In this document: piece after piece, positions 49,900 to 59,829 of the stretch
Numbering within the stretch: the first letter of the stretch is position 1
How the letters are laid out: every line of letters begins with the position of its first letter
Origin: Harmonia axyridis
Taxonomy: Eukaryota; Arthropoda; Insecta; Coleoptera; Coccinellidae
Length of the DNA: 64,000 nt
Assembly (NCBI RefSeq): GCF_914767665.1
Contig: NC_059503.1
Location: forward strand, 19,034,001 to 19,098,000
Reading direction: 5' to 3'
Translations under genes and position numbers: made by a program
The notes under the pieces: model-generated
The model's input: only the letters and a program-made list of their open reading frames with translations
The model's database searches: none
Told to the model about the DNA's origin: nothing

Positions 49900-50610
49900 T
49901 ATATATCAGACAATAGCTAATAAATAAATACTTCTAAAATTTACAACAATCAATTATAAAACAAACTATTACACATAGGTACGAACTGAAACACAGTTAG
50001 ATAATGACTAGAACTGGTACCTCATAAATTCCTCCATTGAATAAAATGCACACTTAGTGAGAATGGCTTTAACTTTCCGCTTGAATGTTTTATAATCCAG
50101 TGATGTTAGGGATTGTGGAAGTTTGTTGTATATTTTCATTCCATTGAATATATGCGTGTTTCGAGTCTTCTTTAGTCTATGTCTTGGGGCAATAAAGTTG
50201 TTCCTAAACCTGTTCTCATGATTGTGAACCGCTGAGTGTTTGTGGAAAGTATCCCGATTTTTGTGTATATACATAAGACTCACCAGTATATAGCAGCCTG
50301 ATAAGGTAAGTATACCATATTTCTTGAAAAAAGGTCTACAGCTGTGGTAAAGTCCACTCCCGCTACCAACCTTACAGCTTTTTTCTGTTTCAGAAACACT
50401 CTTTCTGCCTCCGGAGATGCACCTCATAGAATGATGCTGTAGGTCATCCTACTATGAAAATGTGCGTGGTAAGTAAGTAACGCTTCTTTTATTGTGAGCA
50501 CGTTCTTAATTCTTCTTATTGAGAATAATGCTGTAGAAAGTTTCTGACTTAATTCAGTGATGTGTTTTACCCAAGAACAGCTTAAATCTCTATGCTAACT
50601 TTTAAGCTGA
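49900..50610 (-). pseudogene. CR1-like LINE, reverse transcriptase C-terminus and 3' end
   Basis: The minus strand reads WVKHITELSQKLSTALFSIR followed by RIKNVL (about 50570-50500), YHAHFHS, then an open 139-codon frame at 50427-50008. That frame contains FKKYGILTLSGCYILVSLMY, HNHENRFRNNFIAPRHRLKK and NGMKIYNKLPQSLTSLDYKT followed by FKRKVKAILTKCAFYSMEEF. The 'H..NTR....L..P.HRL..T...' plus 'KLYNKLP' plus 'FK.K.K..L....FYS..EF' end is characteristic of CR1-related LINEs in insects. AATAAATAAATA at about 49920 may be its 3' tail. The active site is missing. Confidence 0.8.
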
Positions 50611-51079
50611 TAACATCAAAAGAAATCCAATGAATGTTTTCAAGACATAGTCGTGTTTAACTGTCTTCTAACCTTATTCATCTGTACAATCTTAGTTTTG
50701 AAGCAGATAATCAGCTTTCATACCATCTTTCAGGTGATCTGTCTCAATATCTTTTTGCACTGGGTTTTTGGTCTTTAGCCCATTTTGACCTTATGCTCTC
50801 ACTCATTCTGTTTACATTATTGTTTCATCGTCCCCTCACTCTGCCCAAACGCATAACATCCTGTATATGTAACTAATTTGATCTCTTATTGTTACCCCCT
50901 TTATGAATCTCAGGATCTTAATTTCAGTTGTTCGGTTGATGCTTTTTGTTTTCGCCGTTTCTGCTCTCGTTTTTACAGCATATTATGTCAGTTTAGGCCT
51001 CAAGACTATCTAATGCACTCTGATTTTACTCTCAGTGGTCATAATTAATAGTCGTTCCTCCTGACTATGTACTCAGAAA

Positions 51080-51153
51080 AATTTAAACATTGATTTCTTT
51101 CTGATTCCTTAAAAAAAAGTAATCAATGTTTAGGCAAATGGTGCAACTGGCCA
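51080..51153. mobile_element. MITE copy 3, truncated
   Basis: The right half matches the 135-bp MITE (AATCAATGTTTAGGCAAATG, then GTGCAACTGGCC). The left outer repeat is missing and the central loop is shortened (ATTTAAACATTGATTTC, then TTTCTGATTCC and AAAAAAAAGT). It is a broken relative of the copies at 19610 and 40397. Confidence 0.75.
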
Positions 51154-51159
51154 TAACAA

Positions 51160-52880
51160 TATATTACTGATATCACAGAATCAAAATTCATAGACGCTTC
51201 ATTACAATAATATTATAAACTGTGTAAACATTGACGATTTACTATGCATTAAAAATCGTCTCATATCTCGATATTAGTGCTTTCGCATATTTCATATCCA
51301 TTGGTGGAAATTTTCCCTGCAAATTGAAAAATTAACACTATATTTTCACGATATATTTCGTGACCTCCGTAATTCCATAAGAGAAATGATACACCAACCA
51401 GAGTACAGAAATCCCGGAATAAATTCAGTTATTCACCTATCTCGCCGTTCGAAAATGTCACACAGTGACATAAATTTTCGGTTTTGAGTATGGAAACTAA
51501 TATTGTACCTAGGCAAAACGTTGCACCGCTGCATAAGAATAGGATTCTTATATTTCAACCTTCCGCTCTACTCTAAAATGAACAAGCGATGGTATAAATT
51601 TGAATATTTTCACACATTTTCCAACTGTGTCGCAATGTGGACTGACAGATTTTCCATCGGGATAGGCACGTACCACCGAGCCACAATGCGAATGTAAAAT
51701 CATGTGTTTATAAGAGTAAAATTGAACGAAGTTATGCGAATTCTAGAGAGCAAAGTTCCGAAACAAAGTGCCAGACAGGGTCGTTTATGACACGTGCTTC
51801 AAATGTAACGGCAATATTTAAGGCTGGAAGTGGGGTTGAACATACGTGTTTTAGTATGGAGCAACTTAAAGCAATACATATCTGAATGAATGGGATGAGT
51901 CTTGCCTCTATGCTATCAAAAATAATTGCTTGGATAATTCCTATGATGCACGTGGCATGGATTGATCAGGCTTGTTTATAAAAACATTGCCGAAAATTAC
52001 TGTGATGAGAAATTTCGTATCAAAGTTGCCCATAGCACACTTTTATCCACGAAATCATCATTCATGTTTAACGTCGTAAGCTAACTATGTTGAAGTTACA
52101 TTTAGTTTCTGAAGAAGCAACATCGTTCTTGAAATGGCGTTAAACTTTAATTATATTAAGATTATACTTACCTTATCCAAATAAACTATCGTTTGAACAT
52201 CTTTTTTGTCACTTTTGTTTTCAAGAATTTATTGATAATTTTCATTTGAAAATGAAAATCTTCATTATTGTAGCTTCGATTTGTTATCGAGAAAAATAAT
52301 GAAAGGTTTATTTACAAGTGAAATATGCTAAGAATTCTGATCAAGGATTCTATTATAGTCGTAACACTTTTGAAGAGAAGAATAAAACTGCATGTGTCAT
52401 TTTATAAAAATACTTTCAAATTATTCATGATTTGGAGAGTTTTGAAAAACTAGTTCCATATAAAACAGTAAAATATTCAAGAACACAATTCATCTGCATT
52501 TGCTCGATAGTCTTGATTATATGTGCATGAACTTCTTCACGTATTGGTTCATTTAAGATCAATTATTTATTGCATTCATTACTATATATATATTATATTA
52601 TATTATTGAAGTGGAATCGACTTGTTTTTCCGTAAAATGATAAAAAATAGAGAACAGTTGATTTATTATTTCTTCAATACAAAAACTTTTGAATTATTTT
52701 CCATAGTTTACATTCGCAACAAAAATTGGTTGTTGTCCCGTATTGTTTCTCTTATCTCTGACACTATCCATAAGTTTTGAAGAAAAAAAATCCGGTGACA
52801 ATAAATCATAATTATATATCGCTCCAGTGGAACCAAAACAAATTTTTTGAAATTGTCCAAACTCGTATGATGATTATTTC
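51160..52880. other. AT-rich stretch, no gene recognised
   Basis: Short frames only. A TATATATATTATATTATATT run at about 52585-52605 is simple sequence. Confidence 0.4.
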
Positions 52881-52887
52881 GATGTGA

Positions 52888-53109
52888 TCATTCATCTATC
52901 CAAAGTTCATAAACTTTTTTATCCAATGAAAGAAATCTAAAAATACCTACATATTCGAAGTTATTCTTAGCCATAACTTCAGTGAACATCTTGTTCCAAA
53001 TTAAGGAGTTCTTAATGAAGTTCAGGAAGGTGTTGAATGAATATTCAGCATTGATTGAATGAAGTTGGGGAATTCTGAAGAACAAAGAGATACCAGCAAA
53101 GAAGAACAT
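52888..53109 (-). pseudogene. possible piggyBac-like transposase scrap
   Basis: A 73-codon frame contains NSLIWNKMFTEVMAKNNFEY followed by VGIFRFLSLDKK. The pattern 'W...F...M....F..I.RFL.FDDK' is typical of the region before the first catalytic Asp in piggyBac-related transposases. Upstream frames do not extend the match and no TTAA-flanked ends were found. It could equally be chance. Confidence 0.3.
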
Positions 53110-53499
53110 TCCTTAATTTCAAAGGAGGAACAGTTTGCATAGAATTTCAAGTCGGCTTCCTTATCAATTTCCCAAGCAGATTTTTCTAATCGACATTAAT
53201 TTTCTTTGAGATTCTTTTGTTAAATAAAAATGAACAAAGGAACTTTTAATGGGAATATACAAGTCATTGGGATCCGAGATAATTCCTCAGGCAAGATCTA
53301 TTAAAAGATGTCTAACAGAATTTTATATCGAATGCTGTCAGAAGGTTTCTCATTTGGAAACGAATATGACAGATAACATCCATATATAAATTAAAGGAAC
53401 AAAAGTATGATAAAAGTTCAAAAATCAATGTTGAATACAGAGATTAAGAAATGGAAAAGAAATAACAAGGACAAAATTCACAATATAAAAGGTTTTTCA

Positions 53500-54440
53500 A
53501 TAAGTGGTTTTTCAGAAGCTGTCATCTTTTGACAATTAATTGACAGTAACGCCATTACTAAAAATGGAACGATAAACGATTCAACAATCCATTGGAATTG
53601 TGGAGCACCTTCTCGGCAACAGTGAAACTAGTGACAAAATTCGATCTGTTGGATTGAGTGAATGATGAAAGAATTGAAATCGTGTTCGTCGCTCGAAAAC
53701 AATTTTATTGCAGCTGTAGCTAAAGTATCTAAAGCACAGGTTTGTCAATTTGTCGACGTTATTGGGAATAAGGCATTCCACAAACGACATTACACCGTAT
53801 TTTGCAAGAAGATTTAGGTCTTGAGGCCTTTAAAGCTTTTTTAATTTTTTTTTTTATAACTTTTTTATGTCAATTTTTCGATTTTCATCTCGAAAATCCG
53901 AACCTGATTGTAAAAAATCCTCGGGCTCTTCGACGTGTCTCTATTTAGTGTGGTTTTTGATGGTGATGGTTTATGATGGTGTGATTGGACCTCACCTAAT
54001 CGAAATTGAGTCTGGTGCAACTGTTACGGTGAATTGCGATACCGAGCAATTTGAGATAATTTTTCGAAATTGGAAAGTATTAATGTGGACCACGTTTATT
54101 TTCAACAGCACTATGCTACATAAACAAAAAATCAATCACAATTTTGTAAGAAAAATTTCCTGATCGTATTATTTTTAAAAGGGGGGATCACAGTTGGCCA
54201 CTGAGATATTGTGATTTAATACCTTCAGACTTTATATTCTTTAGGGCCACTTGAAATATTAGAGCTTGAGATCAAAGGTAGGATTGGGATTGCAAAAGAG
54301 TCTTTGAAAGGATTAGTGAAATTTGTACCTCGAAAGCAGATAAGCAGTTAAATATTTTGGTCAATAGTCTATTCATGTGTTGAATATTTTAATCAAGTAA
54401 TGCTGAAACAACATTGGATCTGTTTTGCACCGATCTAATC
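53500..54440 (+). pseudogene. mariner-like transposase, decayed but spanning most domains
   Basis: The frames, with many shifts, give NNFIAAVAKVSKAQ, GIPQTTLHRILQEDLGLEAF (53770-53830, the second HTH, an exact family motif), then at 53867-54163 YDGVIGPHLIEIESGATVTV, then NCDTEQFEIIFRNWKVL, the degenerate QQDGATCHT equivalent and KISRSYYF. Finally WPLRYCDLIPSDFIFF (54194-54240) gives the third catalytic block. The first Asp block (SDEAHF) falls in a deletion between 53840 and 53900. It is the same group as the copies at 7.3, 10.5 and 58.0 kb, but the most diverged. Confidence 0.8.
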
Positions 54441-54444
54441 CGAT

Positions 54445-55190
54445 ACATCAATCCGATTACGGTCGCCTTCTGAAAAGAAAACAAACCACAAGGTTTGAAT
54501 AGGCCTGCGAGCATTGGTAATGATTCTCCGATTCCTATGATGTCAGTGCACTCCTGATATCAACCGTCGAATGGCGAATTGAACTGGTCATTTCATTCAT
54601 GTTCGTTAAGGAATTCGAAGGAGGAAGGCACTTTTTTTTTTGTTATTTCTAGTTATTGGAATATATAATGGTATTGGTATAATTTTAATGCAAGAATATA
54701 AATATCTCGAAAGCTATATCAGGTAATACAACTAATGTGGACTCGTATAAGAAGTTAACAAATCGAAGAAGAACAGAATTGCTGTGACTCACATACGATC
54801 CGTTTCTTCTGATCCAATTTCTTGATCACCGATTTGAATGTCTGAATTGGTTCCGGTTTCCTCCGATGTGAATACTCCTTCAACCGTTGCTGTTTGTTTT
54901 ATTTTCTGACGTCAGCTGATCTGAAGTCGTCGAATTTTTTTCCCGACATCATCCGTAATCGATCGTTAAAATATCAGGAAATACCTAGCCTTAGTTAACA
55001 AGAATTTCACCAGTGATGCGCACTGCAGAAAATGACGAAGCACTTCAACACGTTCCTGATGCCTTCATGACGTCATCCATGACATCACGATCATCACGAT
55101 GTCAACAATCGAGTGAGATGTAAGCTGTAGCATCATCGCAATAAATAATCGAGAGCGTTATTCGACGAAAACAAACCTTTAAATTCAAAC
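54445..55190. other. no gene recognised
   Basis: Unique, moderately balanced sequence. 55060-55110 has short ATCACGATCATCACGATG iterations. Confidence 0.35.
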
Positions 55191-55199
55191 TTTTTCAAG

Positions 55200-55850
55200 A
55201 AGCTTGTTGTTCGAACCCATCGCTCTATCAATTCACAGAATGTTATTTTCGAATTTTAAGCCAGAAATGACCTCAAACGATAAGATTCGACAAATAAGAT
55301 GACGAAACCGTCCTCAAATTTTATTCAATACAAATAATATGACATATAATATGACTTTCAAACGAAAGGATTTAGAAAAATGCTAGAAATTTTCAGAGTC
55401 TCGAATATCATTGCCAATTTTGATGAAAGGCAAAAATCCACTAGTGATTTCATTTGATATTTGATGTACCCGTTGATTTCAACATTTCAATTTCGATTGA
55501 AATGCAAATTGGCATTCAATTGTAGAATGACAATCTGTAGCACCGTGCGATATTTCAAGCTGACCGCATCATCGGAAACGTAGAAAGAATATTGGGAAAG
55601 GAGTATTCCCTTTTTTACGTGAATACAGATTTGATAGAGTTGAGATTTTGCCTGTTTACATACGCAAACAATAGACAACTCAAGAAGTAGGTTATATTAC
55701 CTAATATTTCCATGAGCATAAATCAAACTGAAGTGAAATTTTGTATGGATATAAAATTTCATTTAAACAGTGGCATCATAACCATTGAAAATTCAAGCAA
55801 AATATCGAAAATGAGGAAAGCACTGAACGTGTACGGAGTGCATTTAAGCC
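55200..55850. repeat. dispersed repeat, copy B
   Basis: It shares ordered words with 49360-49770 and, in its second half, with 59160-59500: ATTTCAAGCT, GTGAATACAG, GAGTTGA(A)ATTTTG, ATTCAAG, ATATCGAAA and ATGAGGAAAGC. It ends close to the LINE starting at 55886. No coding capacity. Confidence 0.5.
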
Positions 55851-55885
55851 TTGGTTCCTTCGTGCACTAAATGTATTGGTGACCC

Positions 55886-56471
55886 TTCTATAGTCAGGCC
55901 CTATATGGAATAATAATTTGGGGACAGTGCAGTGATGCTTCAAGAGTCCTGCTACAACAAAAGAAGGCCATTAGAGTTGATTTCAGTATTAAAAATACAG
56001 AAAGCTGTCGGGGGGTATTTAAAAGGGAGGGCTTGCTCACCATAACATCTGCCTATATACTTGCCTCAGTGAGCTTTGTGCACCAACATCTGAAGCAGTA
56101 TCCAGCGGGCTCAAATTACCATGAACATAACACTCGAGGAAAAAGCTCACTGGTGATACCTCACTCCAGGATAAAGAAGACCCAACAAGGTCCAAACTAC
56201 ACTGCGGTTAAACTTTATAATAGACTCCCCCAAGAATTTAAGATGCTTCCATTCGCTCAATTTAAAGGGAAGGTGAAAAATTTGTTACTCAAGGAAACAA
56301 CTTACGACTTGAGGGAATTTTTATCTTGAAATGTTATGAAATAGTTTAAAATACGTCCTATATTATATACCTATTTGTAAATTTTTGCTGTTGTGACTTA
56401 CCATGTAATATTGATGGTGCATTTTTATGATTTTATCTCTACATGTCATAAATAAATAGAAATAGAAATAG
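55886..56471 (+). pseudogene. CR1-like LINE C-terminus with microsatellite tail
   Basis: An open stretch of 148 codons (55886-56329) begins FYSQALYGIIIWGQCSDASR and continues VLLQQKKAIRVDF, REGLLTITSAYILASVSFVH, NYHEHNTRGKSSLVIPHSRI and AVKLYNRLPQEFKMLPFAQF, ending REFLS. It is the same end-of-polymerase domain as at 50.0-50.4 kb, without internal stops, so this copy looks younger. A short 3' UTR ends in AAATAGAAATAG repeats (56452-56471), a typical LINE tail. The 5' end is truncated, removing the active site. Confidence 0.85.
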
Positions 56472-56474
56472 GGT

Positions 56475-57980
56475 ATAGGTCAAAATATGGACCGCTTGAA
56501 AGCTCCCTACTTCTGACATTTCTCTGAAATACCATTTTATATCTTAAAGATATTTTCATCTACTCACAATGGTGGAGGTATCTTCTTTGGTGATAAGTTG
56601 TTTATTTATTACCTAATAGTGATTTGTATGTATATTTCAAAATGACAAAAATTTAGAACATGAAAATGGTACCATTTAATATTGCTACCGAGTCTACCAG
56701 AGATAGTGAAAGCATTATGATCAGTTTTGGATTGAAAATATTTATTTGGATGGCTGATTTCTTGGTAGCTAAGGTCAATGAAACAAAGTGTCACATCTAT
56801 TGGCGGAGTTTTTTACTTTTACCAATCAAATTTATTGACAAGATTTAAGGTAGATGTCTCTATTACAAAACCAGCATTCCTTAATAATATCTCCTTATAA
56901 AAAATCGTGAAAGTGTATATTTCGGTTAATTGAATTCGATTGAGGCGAAAATCTTCCTTCTCTCACGCAAGAAGTATATGTGGTTAAAATTTCCCTTCAT
57001 TACCTTCCATCTCAAAATATCATTTCGTAACACGACCCAAGATGAAATGACGCCTACCTCCGTTCGGTAAGACTAATATAAGTTATAATGGAACTTTTGG
57101 ACATCTCATTTCCGGCCTTGTAGGACAAACGCATCAACGTTCCAACGCTGCTTCCTAAAATTCGAAATGAAGCAATTGTTAACTGGATTCGAGGACCTCT
57201 AAATCAGATTCGTTGATTCCGTTTATGTCTGGAAGAGCGTCCTGGAATTTTGCTTTGGTGATATACGCGGCAGCAAATTAGGAACACCGTTGGTTTATTA
57301 GCTCCAGTATGAGAAAGGCACGGCTTAGAGTCTACTATCCTAATGCTTATGCTGAAATTGGGATATTAACATTACATTATACCTATTCCAGTGATTTATG
57401 CTGAAAGCTGGGGTTTCCAACCTTATGTTTTTGCCCCGGGAAATGGGGGGTATGGTTCGAACTTTTCCTTTCCACGAGAAAAGTTTACGAGCTAATAAAG
57501 ATGAGTATTTCGAAATTGGTGTGAGTGATTCTGTGGAAAAACAGGCTTCGGGTCCCTACCATTGCATTTTATCTTTGTGGATTATTTACAATTTACAGAG
57601 CTGCTTCGAGTGGATGCTATAAAAGTGTAAATTTTGTGAGATCATTGATCCATAAATATATCTTCAGTTATACAGTTACTGTATACTGGGTGATTTACCT
57701 TATCCTTTCATTAAAGATTCATGAAAACAAGAGTAAATATAAACTTGAAATTGTATAGTCTGAGCTGATGGCTTGCGAGAATACCTTTTCATAATAAAGT
57801 GCTTCTTATCATTATAACCTCTTAAATGATAGCAACCGTGTACAGGACTATAATTTTACTACTTTACTACGATTATCCACACATTCTCATGATTACTTTT
57901 CTCTTCATTTATTTGGGGCATCAACAATTAAGGTATTGAGCCCCGACAAATGAATGTTTACATCTCATAGCAGTCACTCT
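56475..57980. other. no gene recognised
   Basis: AT-rich unique sequence. The 57000-57480 segment is less AT-rich. The plus-strand frame 57398-57622 shows no known motif. Confidence 0.4.
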
Positions 57981-57988
57981 TGAAAATA

Positions 57989-58838
57989 ACGGGTGTTTTT
58001 TTTTCGAGGTATATAACTTTAAGTTCGCATTACTGTTCAAGATGGCGACCGATTTAACAGCTGTCAAGTGATTTATTCCCAGTTTGGTTTGGCAATTCAC
58101 CAGGAGTAGACTCACGCCTGAACAATGCTTGCAAATAGTGCAATTTCATTTCGAAAATAATGGTTCTGCGCGGAATACGTATGCGCACTACGTCCATTTT
58201 ATCGTCGACAAAATCGTCCATCAGAGCAGTTAATTCGATTAACTATGGAACGTTTTCGCACCACGTTTACTCTTATTGATAACTCGCATCCCCAGAGTAC
58301 GGTGCGTATAGAAAAAGCTATTGCTGCTCTAGTGCGTAGCAAAAGCTGTAGTTTTCATTCCTGAATTGAACAACCATGATGTCCAGGAGCTGTGGTTCCA
58401 ACAAGACGGCGCAACTTGTCACACAGCTCGTGCCACAATCGATTTATTGAAAGACACGTTTGGTGACGGCCTAATTTCACGTTTTTGGACCTGTGAATTG
58501 GCCTCCAAGATCTTGTGATTTAACACCGCTAGACTACTTTCTGTGGGGCTATGTAAAGTCATTGGTCTATGCGGATAAGCCACAAACCCTTGACCATTTG
58601 GAAGACAACATTCGCCGTGTTATTGCCGATATACGGCCACAAATGTTGGAAATAGTCATCGAAAATTGGACGTCCAGATTGGACTACATCCGAGCCAGCC
58701 GTGGCGATCATATATGCCAGCAATCATATTTAAAATGTAATGCCACAAGATTATCTTGCGGATAAATAAAATTCATGTCAATCGAATAATCCATCGTTGT
58801 TTTATTGCAAGTTCTATAGCTCTAAAAAAAGCACCCTT
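57989..58838 (+). mobile_element. internally deleted mariner-like transposon, 850 bp
   Basis: Inverted ends: ACGGGTGTTTTTTTTTCGAG at left, and the reverse complement of the right end is AAGGGTGCTTTTTTTAGAGC, followed by TATA(T/G)AACTT. TA flanks both sides (57987-57988 and 58839-58840). Inside is one transposase with its middle removed (separate entry). Full-length relatives of this type are generally near 1.2-1.3 kb, so several hundred bases are missing. Confidence 0.85.
58107..58765 (+). pseudogene. mariner-like transposase missing its central segment
   Basis: It starts with RLTPEQCLQIVQFHFENNGS (58105-58170), an HTH with MERFRTTFTLIDNSHPQST (58242-58300), then AAIAALVRSK-type residues. 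The sequence then jumps directly to AVVFIPELNNHDVQELWFQQ followed by DGATCHTARATIDLL (58345-58455, second catalytic Asp in QQDGATCHT). GDGLISRFW follows. A frame change leads to NWPPRSCDLTPLDYFLWGYV and KSLVYADKPQTLDHLEDNIR (58493-58620), then TSRLDYIRASRGDHICQ. The first catalytic block (SDEAHF) is deleted. The well-preserved C-terminus suggests a fairly recent insertion. Confidence 0.9.
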
Positions 58839-58844
58839 TAGTAA

Positions 58845-59155
58845 AATACTATAAATTTGATAAGAATGAACAATTCCAATTTCAACAGATGATTTATTTT
58901 CATAGAATAGATATGAATTTACATCAAGTACATCAAATATAGAACAAATTACTATTATCAATACAACATGAAAAAAAATCAACTAATATATTTTAATAAA
59001 TAAAAAATATTTAAAGGAAACAATTTTTTTTAATACAAGACAAGATGAAATGGATTGAATTGTTAATCTAGTTGGAAGACGAATATATAGAATTATGAAT
59101 ATAAACAGACAACATATCCGACTGAAATGAAATTTGCGTGTAAGTATATATGAAA
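58845..59155. other. AT-rich, no gene recognised
   Basis: Very AT-rich. Two short minus-strand frames without motifs. Confidence 0.4.
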
Positions 59156-59159
59156 GAGC

Positions 59160-59500
59160 AATTTCAAGCTCCGTGTATAATTCTAAGTTGATCAAATCAT
59201 CAGAGGTTGAAGAGAATTCAGAAATAACATTGTGAAAGAGTCACCCAATTTTTCCGTGAATACAGTTTCGATTGGATTCGTGCAAAATTTTGTGTGGATA
59301 GCGTAACCAAATTCAATGGGAATTCAAGAAGAATACCGAAGAATTAAATTCTTGTATTTAATTGACAACAATTGGACCAAGTTGAAATTTTTGTGTTCAA
59401 TAGCAATTCTAAGCTTAATACAAAGTTTTGTGTTAATAGCGATATCAGAACAATGGAAAATTCGAGGAGAATATCGAAAGAATGAGGAAAGCGGCGAGTG
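59160..59500. repeat. dispersed repeat, copy C
   Basis: It shares ATTTCAAGCT, TTCCGTGAATACAG, GATTGGATTCGTGCAAAATT, ATTCAAG.AGAATA and GAATGAGGAAAGC with copy B at 55.2-55.85 kb. An inner partial repeat of the CGTGCAAAATTTTGTGTGGATAGC region occurs again at about 59385-59450. Non-coding. Confidence 0.45.
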
Positions 59501-59536
59501 AAGCCCGTTTTAGTCTGCGGTGCTGCCCCAATTGTT

Positions 59537-59825
59537 GTGTCGAGACCAGCGGGGTCACATAGCGACGAATATCCTCGGTTTCGGATATAATGTCCTCAGA
59601 AACAATTTGACTCACGATAGAGAGATGATTCTTTGTGCTATGTGTGTTGATTCTCGGACGAAAGAGTAGAAATAATACGGTATGTCTGACGTATTTCGGA
59701 ATATTTTTTATGACCGTTCTCGTTTTCTCAACAAAATTTTTCTAACGTAGTGATGAATGAAATCGTGTCGAAATAAAGTGTTGTTATTCTATTTTGTCAT
59801 GGCGTGTCCCTTCGAACATTATTAG
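59537..59825 (+). mobile_element. possible solo LTR
   Basis: TGTTGTGTCGAGACCAGCGG starts a block with a TATAATG word at 59597 and AATAAAGTGTTGTTATTC at 59774, a polyadenylation-like signal followed by a T/G-rich stretch as in an LTR R/U5. A clear target duplication was not found and no second copy exists in the window, so this is tentative. Confidence 0.25.
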
Positions 59826-59829
59826 AGTT

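Noticed and set aside
53867..54163. 98-codon frame as an independent gene
   Set aside because: GPHLIEIESGATVTVN matches the central part of the mariner-like transposase, so it is a piece of that pseudogene.
55205..55225. tRNA-like B box (GTTCGAACCC)
   Set aside because: No matching A box, cloverleaf arms or acceptor stem around it, and the sequence belongs to a dispersed repeat.
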